64,000 nt of DNA. It comes from Nematostella vectensis (taxonomy: Eukaryota; Cnidaria; Anthozoa; Actiniaria; Edwardsiidae). The stretch spans positions 4,517,501-4,581,500 of the forward strand of contig NC_064043.1 of assembly GCF_932526225.1 (NCBI RefSeq), given 5' to 3'. Below the pieces are notes generated by a model, which searched no databases, was not told the DNA's origin, and was given only the letters and a program-made list of their open reading frames with translations. Both the position numbers and the translations under genes were made by a program. Below are positions 35,721 through 48,273 of the stretch, in pieces; the first letter of the stretch is position 1, and each line of letters opens with the position of its first letter.

Positions 35721-37755
35721 ATGCAGATAATGACAGTGTTGTGTGAGGCTTGCAGTAGAGACTTGTGAGGTACGAGCCTCTGTAAGTCAAGAACGCCGTG
35801 CCACGTCGTCACGCGCTTCCACGACATATCCAACACTTCTTGGAACACACATGTTCACATGTTTCAAAAGAACAAAAAGCGATGTGTTAGTTATCAGTGC
35901 TATGTTACAAAATGGAACCGTTAGATATATGGTATATGGTATTTCATACATTGATATAGTTTTATAGTAAAGACCCATTCTACTTACGTATTTGACTAGC
36001 CCAGATTTAGGATTCAGACTTGACTAAAATGATGACATTTGCTGAGTAGGCAATATTAGCCTGCTGTCTTTTCTTAAAGTTTGATACAGTTTTGAAAGTC
36101 AGCAGTATTACAACGGGAGAAGAAAGATAGTGAACAGCTGTTGGCAATGGGCATGGCACTGGGGCCATGCCCCAGGAGGTTTTGAATTTTGTCATATGAC
36201 TTAAATACGCCAGGCAGTGTTTCCCTATTGTTATTTTTGTACAAAATCACTAATCATGTTACGGCGTTGTCGTATCACAATAATCCACTACTTTTGCGAA
36301 TCTGTATAGTGAAAAAATTATTAACGGATATCTTTATTACAGACCATTACCTGTCTTGTTTTAAACTTTTTGGATGTGACGGGTCAGTACGCAGCTCTTA
36401 CAAGCTGCAATTTTATTGGGCAAATGAACAATATCCGCACCTCGACACAAAGAACGAGTAGAATAGAGACAAAAGAACTCCTTTGTAGAACAAAGATAAT
36501 AGGAGACAAAGCAGCTGCGTACTTACTCGATGTGACGATAACTAGATTAACCTTTCTTGTAGTCCCATTTGTGCCATTTTAGACTGAGGTCTGGAGCTAA
36601 GGTTTAAGGCAAGAGTCGCCTTTATGAAATACACCAAATCTCTTGCATACGGTTATCGTGTGCACAGCAACTAATGCTGATCGTTGCTAAGTAACGCTAG
36701 ATAAAATCAAATAATTTAATATATTTTGAAACTAGAAAAGAAGAAAGCGTATAGTTTAGTGCCTATGCATTGCTATATTTTATATCAAAAAAGTAAAATT
36801 GATTAATGTTTGTTGGAGATGTGTAGTAACATATTTTTAGAAATATAGTAGCTTTACATAACGAATGTACAGCCTAGAGAGGAGTTCTCTTCATGTTATT
36901 AACTGGAAATCAACTATATATTGAAATTATTCTATTTACATGTGTGATTACAAGAAACCACCCCCCCCCCCCCCCCCCCCCAACCCCCAGCCCAACCCCT
37001 TTTCAAATGAATCTTAGGGGAAATATCTACATGGAAGAAAATAATTCTTCGAATTCGATTCTTTATTTATTTTTCAAATTACTCAAAAGTAACATTTATA
37101 GACTGAATTGACTTACTCCATAATCCAAAGATTCCTAAAATAGCACCTTTTATTTTAAAAATCCTCAATTTGGTTAGCACATTAGCAAATTACATCATTG
37201 AATAAACACCAAAAATAGGCATACCAAATGCCATTTGTCATCTTAGTGTTCTCGCCAACAAAAGGGCCTGTCTCAATGTACTTTTGACGTGTTAGTGAAC
37301 AAAAGCTAAACAACTGCACCCAATTCTCAGTTATACTACTGTGATTTGGAAGTCACTTTTGTGTTCAATACTACAAAAGGCCTATTCATTGCCTCTATAC
37401 AACAAAACACACAGTTGTCTAGTAAATTGGTCTTAGTTGGCGCATACTTTCAATACTTTACCAAATTTGAATAATGTTTTGCCTAGAGCTAGCCCGTCCC
37501 ACTAGTTGCTTCAATGCTTCTTTTGATCACACGAAATCCCTAAGAAGAAAGTTGAATCTAAAACTAACGCACTGTTTAAAGCTTTCCCGTCCGCGCAACG
37601 AAACCGTTCAAACGGAAAGGAAGAGGTGAGATCAGCTGTCTTCGAGCGAGGTGCAGAGACTACTTGGACTGTGCTGCTAAAGCAGACAACACAGAAGGTA
37701 ATTATTATTAACTGGTATGCTATGCGTTCTATTTGTGTCTCTACGGCAAGCGACA
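35721..37755. other. Intergenic stretch without a supported gene
   Basis: AT-rich sequence with a poly-C tract at 36960-36980. I found no exon with family similarity on either strand. Open frames are short and of unbiased composition. Confidence 0.6.
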
Positions 37756-37890
37756 ACCTCAATTAGGTCTTCCAAGCGACGGCTAGCCTGCTATCATTGT
37801 GGGTTATTCGGAAATGTTTTATTTTCGAATATTGGGAACCCTGTGCGCGCGCGAAGGCCGACGTGCGCTGGGCCGAGCGCAAGCGTTTGA
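37756..37890. repeat. Dispersed repeat, forward copy
   Basis: Contains ATTCGGAAATGTTTTATTTT, then CGAATATTGGGAACCCTGTG and CGCGCGCGAAGGCCGACGTG. An inverted copy lies at 42285-42398. The two could be termini of a 4.6-kb element or two independent insertions. Confidence 0.75.
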
Positions 37891-40350
37891 ACGTTCCAAA
37901 TCCTGTCCAGAACTTCAATATGGCGGAAAACATCAACAACCAACTCGTTATTAACCAAGCTTTACACGAATTGAAAGGCACAAATGCGAAACTAAACCTT
38001 CAATGTTCAGTATTGTAACCAGCGTTGTAAAGGGATTTCTTCGATAGCTTTGAGGTAGGCGGGTAGCGTGTAGCTTTTCTCAGAGGACTTTTACCAGGCG
38101 CATGGAGGCTGTTCATCTGTGTCCAGTTCTCAGAGAACTGCCAAGTTGCGTTTCTTATTCCCTTTGGTCGGATTTTTCTCAAGGTTTTCCTGCTCGCAAC
38201 AGATAATACGCAGCTCTTACAAGGTCCTTCCTGATTGGCTACTGAGAGTCATTGTTTTACGATGGGCGGTCGCCAAGCCCATCTCAATTCAGCCCTCCAT
38301 ACTGCTGTTTTACAGCCAATTTTCTCTAAAATCCTGGTTAATTACCCTTCTCTTCCATAATTGCTTTTCCTGTATCTTACTACAAGCCTTATTCATTGCA
38401 AGACCAAACGATACTCACCTAGAACGTAAACAGCATCAGAGTTTTTTTTTAACAAAAAGGTAAGTAAGCGAGGGAGAGTTGAGCTTCGTGTGAGTTGTCA
38501 GCTTCGTTTAACTCATCATCTGAATATGTTTGCTATTTCAGGTAAAAGGAAAAGTGACGTTTGACGTTGAAAATTGAATCTGTATTTTTTGAACCGGACA
38601 AGCTTAGCCTGTCATATAACCTTATATTCTCCAAAGCAAAAATACACTCATTATCCGTGAATTCCATTGCTTGACGGGCGAATATTTAACGAAATATTGC
38701 GAATAATATATCATTTTAAAGCTGAATAAATGTAGAGTACTATCATATATCTACATTTAGTGATTTGTTTATACGGTATGAAGCGCGCCCCGAAAACTGA
38801 CAAAACAAGTGGTGTTTACATATCGAGTTATAGGACCACAGGTTTACCACGTGAAACAGGCTCAAACGCAGAATATCAATCAGCACATAACAAACACCAA
38901 AATCGTTACTGCGAATTTTGATTGGTTGTTTTGTTCGAAAGGAAATGGTTTTCAAAGTAGCAAGACGTTCTGCTACCCGATCTTCGTTATATAACAGTTT
39001 ATAATTTGGCAAAAGAAAGGACTCGAAAATCGCAGACACGATATTAATCTCAAGTTATCGACTAAAACAATGTTTCAAACATGAACTCTTTACGATAAAT
39101 TGTGTTGTGCCAATAGCTTCTTAAAGCACGCAGATTGGAGCAAAACTCATAGCAGAGATATTCGCCTCTAAAGCTAAGTAAACATAAGAGGATTAAGAGG
39201 CAATCTGTCACTACCCTCTTCACCATTAACACAAGCGCCGACAAGCTCCCCGCTGGTGGGATACGGCTTCCTATTTTTCACGGGGAGCTCGTAATATGAG
39301 CACTGAGAACTCTTCGTGCCTGCGTTGTAGCTCATCACAAATCGCAACCAGTAAGAAGCCATGGCAAAGACATGAAATGCGTCAAAGAGAGTGAGAAAAA
39401 AAGAAAGCGTGAAACCTCGATTTAATAAGGGAAGGCAAGCCACTATGGCTAAGGCCAGTAAACAAACGTGGTGCTGCAACTCCCCAAGTTATCGAAAATG
39501 TTCTCGCTTCTTTGGATCCACGAGATAAATGATATCACCCTGGCTTCCAGAGGCTGAATATCCGCTTTTCCCAGTATGCTAGGGGCTCTTCGCTCGAAAA
39601 ACTCTCGGAGCCACTGGTTTTCAGGGTAAAATGATATTCGCTTCATTTAAAAATCTTTCAATACGTGAACGATCCATTTTTGTCCAGACATGATGGTTGA
39701 TAGCCACGGATTTCGGTTAGATTTCGCTTTAGGTTTTACCACGTTTAAGTTCGGAAAAGTCGATGGAGTCACAGTATAATAATAAATGCTTATAGGAATT
39801 ATAGTTTGAGAAGTACGCGAGAGTGGCGCCAAAATTATAATAACGCTGTGTTGTGTCACCTCAGATTTGAAAACTCCCGGATAACGAGCACCAAATTAGT
39901 TGTGGGATCCTGTGTCTTAAAAGGATTAAAGGATTTGTGACACCTTTCGTGTTATGTCTATATTCGACGGAAAACGAACTTTCCTTGTAACTCGCGATTC
40001 TTTTGAGATAAAAAGAAAATTCTTTTTGGAAATTGTAGTTTATTTGTTACCAAATCAATTCGAAATTTAAAAATAATTGGGTCAGAGAGTGCTTCATGGA
40101 GGCTGTTCATCTGTGTCCATATTCTATTTGTTATTGATGTAGGTGTTATTCAAATTATGATTATGATGTTATAATAGAACATTTGTAGTTACGTGTATGC
40201 TTTTTTTCCCACAGATTCCACAGATTTCCACAGCAAAAAGAGGAAATTGGAACTTGAAAAAATCAAGAGGGGTAGTAAACATTTGATAAAATTGGATAGA
40301 TAAAAGAAATATGGAGTTGAAAAGGTTTTCAGATGAGCAGATATGGTGTA
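37891..40350. other. Stretch between inverted repeats without a supported gene
   Basis: A 24-base direct repeat starting CATGGAGGCTGTTCATCTGT occurs at 38101 and 40095. On the minus strand 39860-39174 several adjacent frames are open, one hydrophobic, but they need frame shifts to join and match nothing I know. Confidence 0.5.
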
Positions 40351-40508
40351 CACACTTTTGCCCTATCCATAATAACACACTTTTGCCCTATCCATAATAA
40401 CACACTTTTGCCCTATCCATAATAACACACTTTTGCCCTATCCATAATAACACACTTTTGTCCTATCCATAATAACACACTTTTGTCCTATCCATAATAA
40501 CACACTTT
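40351..40508. repeat. 25-bp tandem repeat, about six copies
   Basis: Unit CACACTTTTGCCCTATCCAT followed by AATAA, almost perfectly repeated; later copies read TTTTGTCC. Confidence 0.95.
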
Positions 40509-40790
40509 GAAAAAAAAAGCCGTTTATTAAGTAAAGTTGATTTGAATTCCCATATTACATGAATGATATTGTAATATTGATTACAATTTTTCACAATTCA
40601 TTCATCACACTTTATGGAAGCCATATAAAATGGCTTACTCTTTCAAAAATTATGTGATCTACATAAAACTCCAAAAAAGATCTTCGTTTGATAGTTTGAA
40701 AAACTCTTCCGATAGTTACTATTATGTAGGTTATTTTGTAGATCAACATATGATTTGCAGGCAAAGAAGAATGGAGGCCATTCTTCAACC

Positions 40791-41246
40791 AACCCAGGGC
40801 AGTCGTTAACCATGTGTGGAAGGAAGGGAAGGTACCCAGGGCAGCCCTTAACCGTGTGTGGAAGGGAGGGGAGGTACCCAGGGCAGCCCTTCACCATGTG
40901 TGGAAGGGAGGGGAGGTACCCAGGGCAGTCGTTAACCGTGTGTGGAAGGAAGGGGAGGTACCACCCAGGGCAGCCCTTTATGTGTTGAAGAGAGGGGAGG
41001 TATCCAGGGCAGTCGTTAACCATGTGTAGAAGGGAGGGGAGGTACCCAGGGCAGCCCTTCACCATGTGTGGAAGGGAGGGGAGGTACCCAGGGCAGTCGT
41101 TAACCATGTGTGGAAGGGAGGGGAGCCAGGGCAGCCCTTCACCATGTGTGGAAGGAAGGGGAGGTACCCAGGGCACCATGTGTGGAAGGGAGGGGAGGTA
41201 ACCAGGGCAGCCCTTCACCATGTGTGGAAGGGAGGGGAGGTACCTA
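40791..41246. repeat. About 42-bp minisatellite, about 11 copies
   Basis: Unit GGTACCCAGGGCAGCCCTTC then ACCATGTGTGGAAGGGAGGG GA, with GTCGTTAACC variants. The 211-residue minus-strand frame and several plus frames are translations of this repeat and not genes. Confidence 0.95.
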
Positions 41247-41249
41247 GTT

Positions 41250-41311
41250 TTTTGGTTTGGATCGGGTATTCGTACCAAGACGCAGGGGCCTAAAATGGTA
41301 TGGTAGTGAAG
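41250..41311. repeat. Direct repeat flanking the foldback element, copy 1
   Basis: TTTTGGTTTGGATCGGGTAT, then TCGTACCAAGACGCAGGGGC and CTAAAATGG, is repeated at 42052-42113 in the same orientation, 802 bases downstream. Confidence 0.85.
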
Positions 41312-41480
41312 TGGGTGTGATCATATAGTATGGTGATGTAGGAGGGTGGTGGTGAAGGATGGCTAGTAAGGTAATGTAGAGTGGGGATGGTAGTAATGTT
41401 ATTACAGTGAAAAGGTGGATGGGCTAAACTAGTAGGTGGTGGAGGGTGGTGAAAAGATAAAGTGGGACTATAGAATAAAT

Positions 41481-41944
41481 GTGGACTTTAAAAGCACACT
41501 AGCATACACACATTGGCACCAGTCGGGCCAAGACGGGACGCTAGCACAGTCTATTACCCGTGCAGTTCGGCAACCATGGACAGCTGTTTAGTCCATATTA
41601 GGACTCGTCAGCATGGCATAGCCTGTTTGCCTCAGTTAAACTTATCGGCAAAAAAAGCTGCAGGGCGACTTCGACTCGAACGAAGTGCTTTAAACCACAG
41701 CTTAGATCCATGTGGGATCTAGAGCTGCGGCCGGGCTAGCGTGATGTCAATTGTGCGGATCACGCATGCGACCTTTGCTAGTCTAAGACTCCGTCGGATA
41801 GCCAAACTATCCTTGCGACTCAAACTATCCTTGCGAGTCAGCTGTCCATGGTTGCCGAACTGCACGGGTAATAGACTGTGCTAGCGTCCCGTCTTGGCCC
41901 GACTGGTGCCAATGTGTGTATGCTAGTGTGCTTTTAAAGTCCAC
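41481..41944. mobile_element. Foldback element with 106-bp perfect inverted ends
   Basis: The left arm 41481-41586 begins GTGGACTTTAAAAGCACACT. The right arm 41839-41944 is its exact reverse complement as far as I can read. TATAGAATA flanks the right edge directly (41945-41953) and lies three bases outside the left edge (41469-41477), which suggests a 9-bp target duplication of Mutator-like size. The 252-base core has no convincing frame. Confidence 0.9.
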
Positions 41945-42051
41945 TATAGAATAGGTTGTGGTAGTGTGTGGTGGGTAGGTGAAAAAAAAAAGGATGAGGA
42001 AAATTGTGGTGTGAAATGGAGGTGTAAAAGAAAGAAGGATAGAAAAATTTA

Positions 42052-42113
42052 TTTTGGTTTGGATCGGGTATTCGTACCAAGACGCAGGGGCCTAAAATGG
42101 TGTGGTAGTGAAT
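42052..42113. repeat. Direct repeat flanking the foldback element, copy 2
   Basis: Same-orientation copy of 41250-41311, with one visible difference near its end (GGTGTGG for GGTATGG). Confidence 0.85.
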
Positions 42114-42284
42114 TTGCACGTGTGCAGAAAACTATCAAACTCTTGTTTACTTTCTATCGATAATCATTGGCTGGATTTTAACAGCTAACGCCTCGCTGAG
42201 GTCAAAGCGCAGCCAAGCGTGAAGTGGGCTTGATTCAAAAAGAGGGGGTTTTGTCGCCGGCTCTCATTTCTTTGCACCCTCGGC

Positions 42285-42398
42285 CCAGCGCACCTCGGCC
42301 TTCGCGCGCGCACAGGGTTCCCAATATTCGAAAATAAAACATTTCCGAATACCCCACAATGAGAGCCAGCTAGCAGGCTAAGCGACGGCCTCAATTAG
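42285..42398. repeat. Dispersed repeat, inverted copy
   Basis: Reverse complement of the 37756-37890 repeat over about 110 bases, including CACAGGGTTCCCAATATTCG and the CTAGCAGGCTAAGCGACGGC edge. Confidence 0.75.
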
Positions 42399-45300
42399 CC
42401 TTTGTCAAGAAGACGAACTTAACGCGCTTTTATACCGAAAACTATTTCAATATCTGTCTTACAAGACACAAAAAGTGTTTACATTAAAGACGTGGACGTG
42501 AAACCCACTAAACCTGTGCTGTACACCTTTAATCTGACTTGCTCGTTTCCTCTTGCCTCTTTTTTCAAGAGATGAATACCTATTTTGTTATTCCTAATTA
42601 ATGGAAGAAGGAAAAGATAATGGCTTTAATAAAGATAATCAAGAAGTTTAATTTTTTTGGTTACCATATCTGATGTCTTGTTAAGACAACGATAGCAGAC
42701 GATTACAAATTGAACATGCTCAATCTTCTTATCTCCTTAACCGCAGCCCACTCTATTCGAGTACCTTTTTTAACTCACAGGCCGTGCAAAAGAAAAAAAA
42801 TTGGCCCACACAAAAATACTTGAGAGAGTGAGAAAGACACATCTATCAGTCTATACTTTCTTACGAATTGTTTGTGCGAATGACTTAAATACAAATTGTC
42901 CCAAGAGATGATGTCAGAATTGAGTTCTAATCTCTTTGGAGTGGATTCGTAAATCGTCCGGATGTTGAGAATGTGTTTCGTGCAAAACGTGACACGCATC
43001 AAAGGAGCTATATATGACGTGACGTCTCCAATCAACTAGACGTTTACTTTGGATAAAAGATAATATAAAAGTGTCCTGGAAAGATAAACATTTTCACAAA
43101 AATGGGGTTGGAAAAATGTCTGTAGGGACATGACAGTTGAGACATTGAGTTGAGAAACTGTCAGATAGTTCCTTACATAACAATTCTCATGACTTCTGCT
43201 TAGACTTAGGTATTATTTGAAAAAGAAAGTTCTGAAAAAAAGATTTTTGGTCGAAATACAGTTCACATTTGCTGATGTTTCTATATGGAAATTCATTTAT
43301 AGACCTGCTTATGTAACAAAAATACCTCCGACCTGAGCCCCCATATAACGTTTTTTGATTGCACTTTCGTTCAAAATAGATTGCAAAAACCTCAATTTTG
43401 TTAGACAAAACGACATATCATCTGGATACTGGGGTAGACAGTGTATAAAGCCGTACGTTTATTGACATACAGAAAATAACTACTTACTTCCAATTAGCTT
43501 GTCTGTAGCACTCCTAACATGATGCAAAAGTAACACATCCAAGGTGACCGCAGTGTAAAGAGAGATAATGTGTACTAAACATAGCTGTCATACCTTTTTA
43601 TGGTAACAAACAAAAAAGTAATAGAACTCATAATCCTTCATTGAGAGAGACCGCAATTTAGGTTTGATTATTGTCGTTTGATAATATAAGGAGGACAAGC
43701 GATATGCATCCTTTTGATATCCCTGAAAGTTAACCTAGTTATTTCGCCTAGCTAATTTCACTTCACATTTTATCTCCAATTTATTTTAACCTAAAACAAC
43801 AAAATAATATATATAGAACCACTTAGTTTATCAAAAATTTTACTGTCTCCACATTGTTTTCTATATCATGCGTCATAACGTTCCTTAAGTTCGACAGAAT
43901 GACACTTTACAGACTGCCTGACAAATAACAACATTAAAAAAAATATGAAATGTGACAAAACCACATCCGACAAGCCGTCTGGAATGTTCGTGTCTTCCGT
44001 AAATACTTTTACGGCCCACATTTGATCATCATCGTTTTAGATACCTACTTTGGATTATACCCTAACCAAGAGCGAGGAAGGCTTTTGAGAGGATTGCAAT
44101 TAAGAAGAAAAGGTTCAAAAGTTACATTTGGAAATACGTACATGGTCATAAAGATGGGTTTAAAAAACAAAGGTAAAACATATTAATTCATAGTATTTTT
44201 TTTCGAGGATACCGATAAAAGTAATAGTGTTCTCTTTAATTTTCATGCCAAGCGAGCTAAACCATGCGTTAATGGTCTTGTATGGTGGAGGAAATGGCGT
44301 CGTTAGAAGATTGTTCTTGTCGAAGCATTTTGTTTGCGATTACATGAACACGCTTTCAGAATTTTTTTTTAAAGTTTGTCACAAAAGAATAGGACCATAT
44401 CACATTACTGTAGAAGGACAAAGTGTGTCATAATCACACGGCCGATGACACCAATCCTTTAGCCGTTCTAGAAACCATGCAGTCTTTTCTGCTGGTACAG
44501 CCTAGGGACTGGCATCTTGAGTTCAGGAGTCTATATAAATCAGCCAAAAGTTTAAAACTTAATCGTCATAATGCTCGACTTAATTAAAAAATGTTCTTCA
44601 AGACATTTAACAAAGGAACTGATAAACTATTCTTATTCCCGCGAACGTTAGGAGAATGTTGAGGTCAACAAAACAAAACCCAACTTCGTCCTGAACCAAA
44701 GGATCAAATTACTTCCATATACTCTGGTAATCGACACTGCCAAGTTTTCGTGTCTTTATTAAAGACGTCCATATGACAGTGAATACGAATATTTGGTGTA
44801 ACTGGAAAAGGGTTTAAGTTGTTGCGCTTGCTTTATTATTTCAGCCTCTGGACAGGTAGGGAAGCAGGGTGAGCGACTACAAAGGAAAATGATATCTTCA
44901 ATCTTAGAGGTACGTGTGACGCGCATTTAGATTTAGTTTGTAAGAGAACCACAGCAGACCTTTCCACGTACGCTAATATATAGCTTTTGTCGCACAACTG
45001 TCATGGTTGCGTCTCAGTGCACGTACAGTACGCTAATAATGCGCTGCTTTATACAAATTTAGTTAGAAACCCCAATGACTTCCCCTCTCTAGTAGCTGAT
45101 CTTATTAGTAAATTAAGCTTAAGTTAAACTTTAAATGTCGTATGTTGCTAATAAGTACAGTGGGTACCTTACCAACAAATCACTAGTAAGTCACGTCTCT
45201 ATTCACGTTGCTATTCAAGTCAGAAAAATGTTAGTTACTCCCTTGTCCTCTAGTAGGCCCACACACCTTTTTCGAGTTCCGTCGCCAAGATCAACAAAAT

Positions 45301-46259
45301 GCATACACCATGATCAAGAACATCATCAGAAGGTAGCATTGAGGTTTCCGGTTTTGCGCAATCGATCGCTTTCGTCCAGTTTTTCGGGTTTAAATTAAAT
45401 TGAAGTGCGTTTTTTTTGCTTCCTAGAATGTGTAAAATTTGCGGTCTAAGGTGCCCATAAATTTTGATTTGTATGCAAATGACTTTATATCAAGTGTTCG
45501 CATTATGAGGCAGAATTTTCTAATTGCTCGCAATATTTTGCTAGTGCCCCGCGTTTGTAACTCGCCAATAAAAACCATTCGACCATATTGTCTCTGATTT
45601 TAAGAATCCCTTTACAACTTTGTTACATGTTGTCTTTTCCATTTTGTTCTGGCCTTCTATTTAAGGTAAACATTTTTGGGGTTCAAAAGGATGGTGTTCC
45701 CAAACTCCCCCCCCCCCCCCCCGCTCCTTTTTAAAACCTTGCTTCCAGAGTATTCTGAGTTTTCTGGGCTTATATTTAGGGCCTGCTTATACACGAGGGC
45801 TTTAGGGACTTTTTCACAGAAATATTACGGTAGATATTATCATCAACATTGTGACTGTCATCGTTACAATATCCCAATATCCCCTTTTCGGCCTCATCAT
45901 TACAGAATCGAGTGCGTGTAGCCAGGATTTCACAGTCCGAGCAATAAATGATGATGAATACTGAATTCGAGCGCGAAAACGAGGCTTTTGACAGACCGGT
46001 GTTTGTTTACATCCTTCACCCAATTTTGCATGTTTTTTTTTTAACCAAACTACCAAATATAGCCATTTAACCTCATACTGTATTGTAAATCGAACAAAAA
46101 GTTTCAAGACAGCTGTAAACAAACATTTGCGAGACGGTTGTAATCAAACTTCAATTTGAATAATGATGATGGATCTGGAAAACGGCCCATTCCAATGGGC
46201 AAATCATCGACCATCTTACACTTACCTAAAAAAACTTTTGTACGATGACTTCTACTTAC
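42399..46259. other. Intergenic stretch without a supported gene
   Basis: AT-rich. One exon-like segment on the + strand, 44845-44909, has AG/GT borders and an open phase, but stands alone and is not claimed. A poly-C tract lies at 45707-45721. Otherwise I see nothing. Confidence 0.5.
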
Positions 46260-46426
46260 CATTTTTCTAAGTGTGGAGATATAATGATAAACGCCAAAGC
46301 TTGGCTTTGGAGTAGGCTCGGTTTCCAGCAGTTGTTGTTTGCGCCCGCGAATCATATAAAGCGTACCTAAGACGTCTGTCGCGGTCTCATTATACCACAG
46401 GAAGTCCGCGACCATGAATATTTGTG
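46260..46426 (-). CDS. Orphan exon candidate, unknown gene
   Basis: On the minus strand this 167-nt segment has a good acceptor (ACTAG before CACAAATATTC) and a consensus donor GTAAGT. It is open with an ordinary amino-acid mix including MVADFLWYNETATDVLG and PTPKPSFGVYHYIS. An ATG lies 11 bases inside, so it could be a first coding exon or an internal one. I could not find a second exon on this strand within several kilobases and do not recognise the peptide. It may be part of a gene with long introns, a decayed exon, or chance. Confidence 0.3.
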
Positions 46427-46555
46427 CTAGTAAAAATAGCCTGAATTAAAGCATGTAAATACTATAATAACATAGAAATAAAGAAACAAACACCACCACG
46501 CCATAAGATAAGCACGAAAATTTATGGTTTTTCTCAGCGGCTTACGTCATTTTGG

Positions 46556-46887
46556 CCAAGGCTACCGTCTGTGGTTCATAAAGAAATGTATGGGGGAATA
46601 TATATGTTAGCGAAAAAATTACTTTATCGAAAAATAAAGAAAAATAAAGAAAAATAAAACTTTAGACCATGTAATATTGTGTTTGAGTCTTCCTTTATTT
46701 CAATTTTGCCGATAGAATGTGAGTAGAGCGAGTATGAAGCCCGCTACGAATTGTGTTTCTTACTTTCACGATAAAGTCTTTTTTTCGCTAACATATAAAT
46801 TCCCCCATTGTGTTACTTACTTTCACGATAAAGTATTTTTTCGCTAACCCCATACATTCCTTTATAAACCACTGACGGTAGCCTTGG
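46556..46887. mobile_element. Foldback MITE with a duplicated inner arm
   Basis: The left end CCAAGGCTACCGTCTGTGG and right end CCACTGACGGTAGCCTTGG are inverted. The block TGTTAGCGAAAAAA..ACTTTATCG occurs once in the left arm and twice, inverted, in the right arm. The right arm has therefore undergone an internal duplication. Confidence 0.8.
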
Positions 46888-48059
46888 GCTGCCTGTGTTT
46901 TGGCGGGAAACTTGATGCACGCTACGCGCGGGTGCGCTCTGCTACGAAATTCAAGAGTGCGCAAGGCAGAATGAATCACAACAACAGTTACAGAAATTTC
47001 TCGCTTTTATATCGTTCACTTGCCATGAATTTCTAAGCATGACAAAGAGAAGAAATTCCAACAAGCTTTTCAAGAAGACAATACCGTAGTAAGTACATTC
47101 ATGACTGAAACACTTGAAAATTTACCATGCATAATCGGAGGCGCATGAACCATGCAACAACATCGACAGCACGAGGAGGCCGATTTGAAGAACAGTTTAC
47201 CAAAACTTCTACAGTACAGGTAAAACTTTAATTCTTCTTGACATCTTTTGAAAATTCGTAAATAAAGTTGTGTTTTGTGCGTCGCAATGAATAATACATG
47301 CTCCAAGATTGTTATCACAAATTATTTGAAAACTTATAAGTGTTTCGTACCTATGGTAGTACCATTGCCGCATTGGCATCGGTGAAATGGGTCTTTATTA
47401 GAGTCAACTTAAAATTCTGTAATACAATAGTTTTTTCTTAATAACGTTGATTGGATGGGTTTGTGAGGTAGTATTTCCTATCCGTATAAAATATAACATG
47501 TAAGTAGAAATGGTTTAAAAATAGTATCTAGGCCTGGATAATTAGTCCAGATAATTTTGAATTATTTAAATATGAGTCATTTGATTCCCACTTTATTATA
47601 ATAAAAACAACACATAGGTTTATACACTTATTTCAAATAAGGTTGCACTCGAGAATCTGTGTCTAAGCCCTGCAACTGCTTCAGGATACATATGTAATGT
47701 ATAATTGGCTAAACCAGATCTCTGAAAACCATGTGAATATTTACAAGCACATAAACAAGAATGCAACAACTTTCATAAACGGTATTTGATTTTATTTACG
47801 CTCATTTTCTTATTTCTTTAATACCCTTCTCAAACTCATTAATTATTCATTATTTAATCACACAAACAATTGGGCAATTGGTTAAGTCAAGGAAACCAAA
47901 TCAAGCTAGGAAACAGCAGGTAGTCCTACTTTTTTTCGTCTACAATGATGTTAACCTCACAATTTTAAAATGAATGATGCAGAGTGTAAAATTGCAATTA
48001 CATCGTCACAGTTGTTTGGTGAATAATTTGAGAAGCCATATAAAAAACTCGTGCATCAT

Positions 48060-48160
48060 GTTTCATCAGGGATACCAAACACCTTGACACGATAAAAGTA
48101 TTCAGACCCAGACATCCTCGTGCTTTCATCTCTCTTGGTGTTTGGATTCCCTAATGAAAC
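48060..48160. repeat. Inverted repeat, 24-nt arms
   Basis: The left arm starts GTTTCATCAGGGATACCAAA (48060) and the right arm ends ATTCCCTAATGAAAC (48160). They pair with about three mismatches around a 53-base loop, and weaker pairing continues inward. It could be a very small MITE or a hairpin RNA source. Confidence 0.6.
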
Positions 48161-48224
48161 ACTCGCACTTGTTCTTCATATATTACATGAAGCATTGTGG
48201 GTTACAACACATGGATTCTTTGAA

Positions 48225-48273
48225 AGGGCTATGTTAGGTTTAACCTATGTTAGGTGTAACCTAACATAGCCCT
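48225..48273. repeat. Perfect 16-bp-arm palindrome
   Basis: AGGGCTATGTTAGGTT at 48225-48240 pairs perfectly with AACCTAACATAGCCCT at 48258-48273. The 17-base loop contains a third TATGTTAGGT, so the structure can refold. Confidence 0.85.

Noticed and set aside
38119-38463. 114-residue + strand open frame
   Set aside because: Leucine/phenylalanine-rich composition expected of pyrimidine-rich non-coding DNA, with no recognised motif.
39174-39859. Consecutive minus-strand open frames, one hydrophobic
   Set aside because: Joining them requires frame changes without convincing splice sites, and none matches a family I know. Noted only as part of the 37.8-42.4 kb segment.
40643-41278. 211-residue minus-strand open frame with repeated CPGYLPSLPHMVKG-like units
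   Set aside because: It is the translation of the 42-bp minisatellite. The unit is a multiple of three, so several frames on both strands stay open.
44845-44909. Exon-like segment on + strand with AG/GT borders
   Set aside because: It is 65 nt, isolated, has no similarity and no neighbouring exon. Chance is the simpler explanation.
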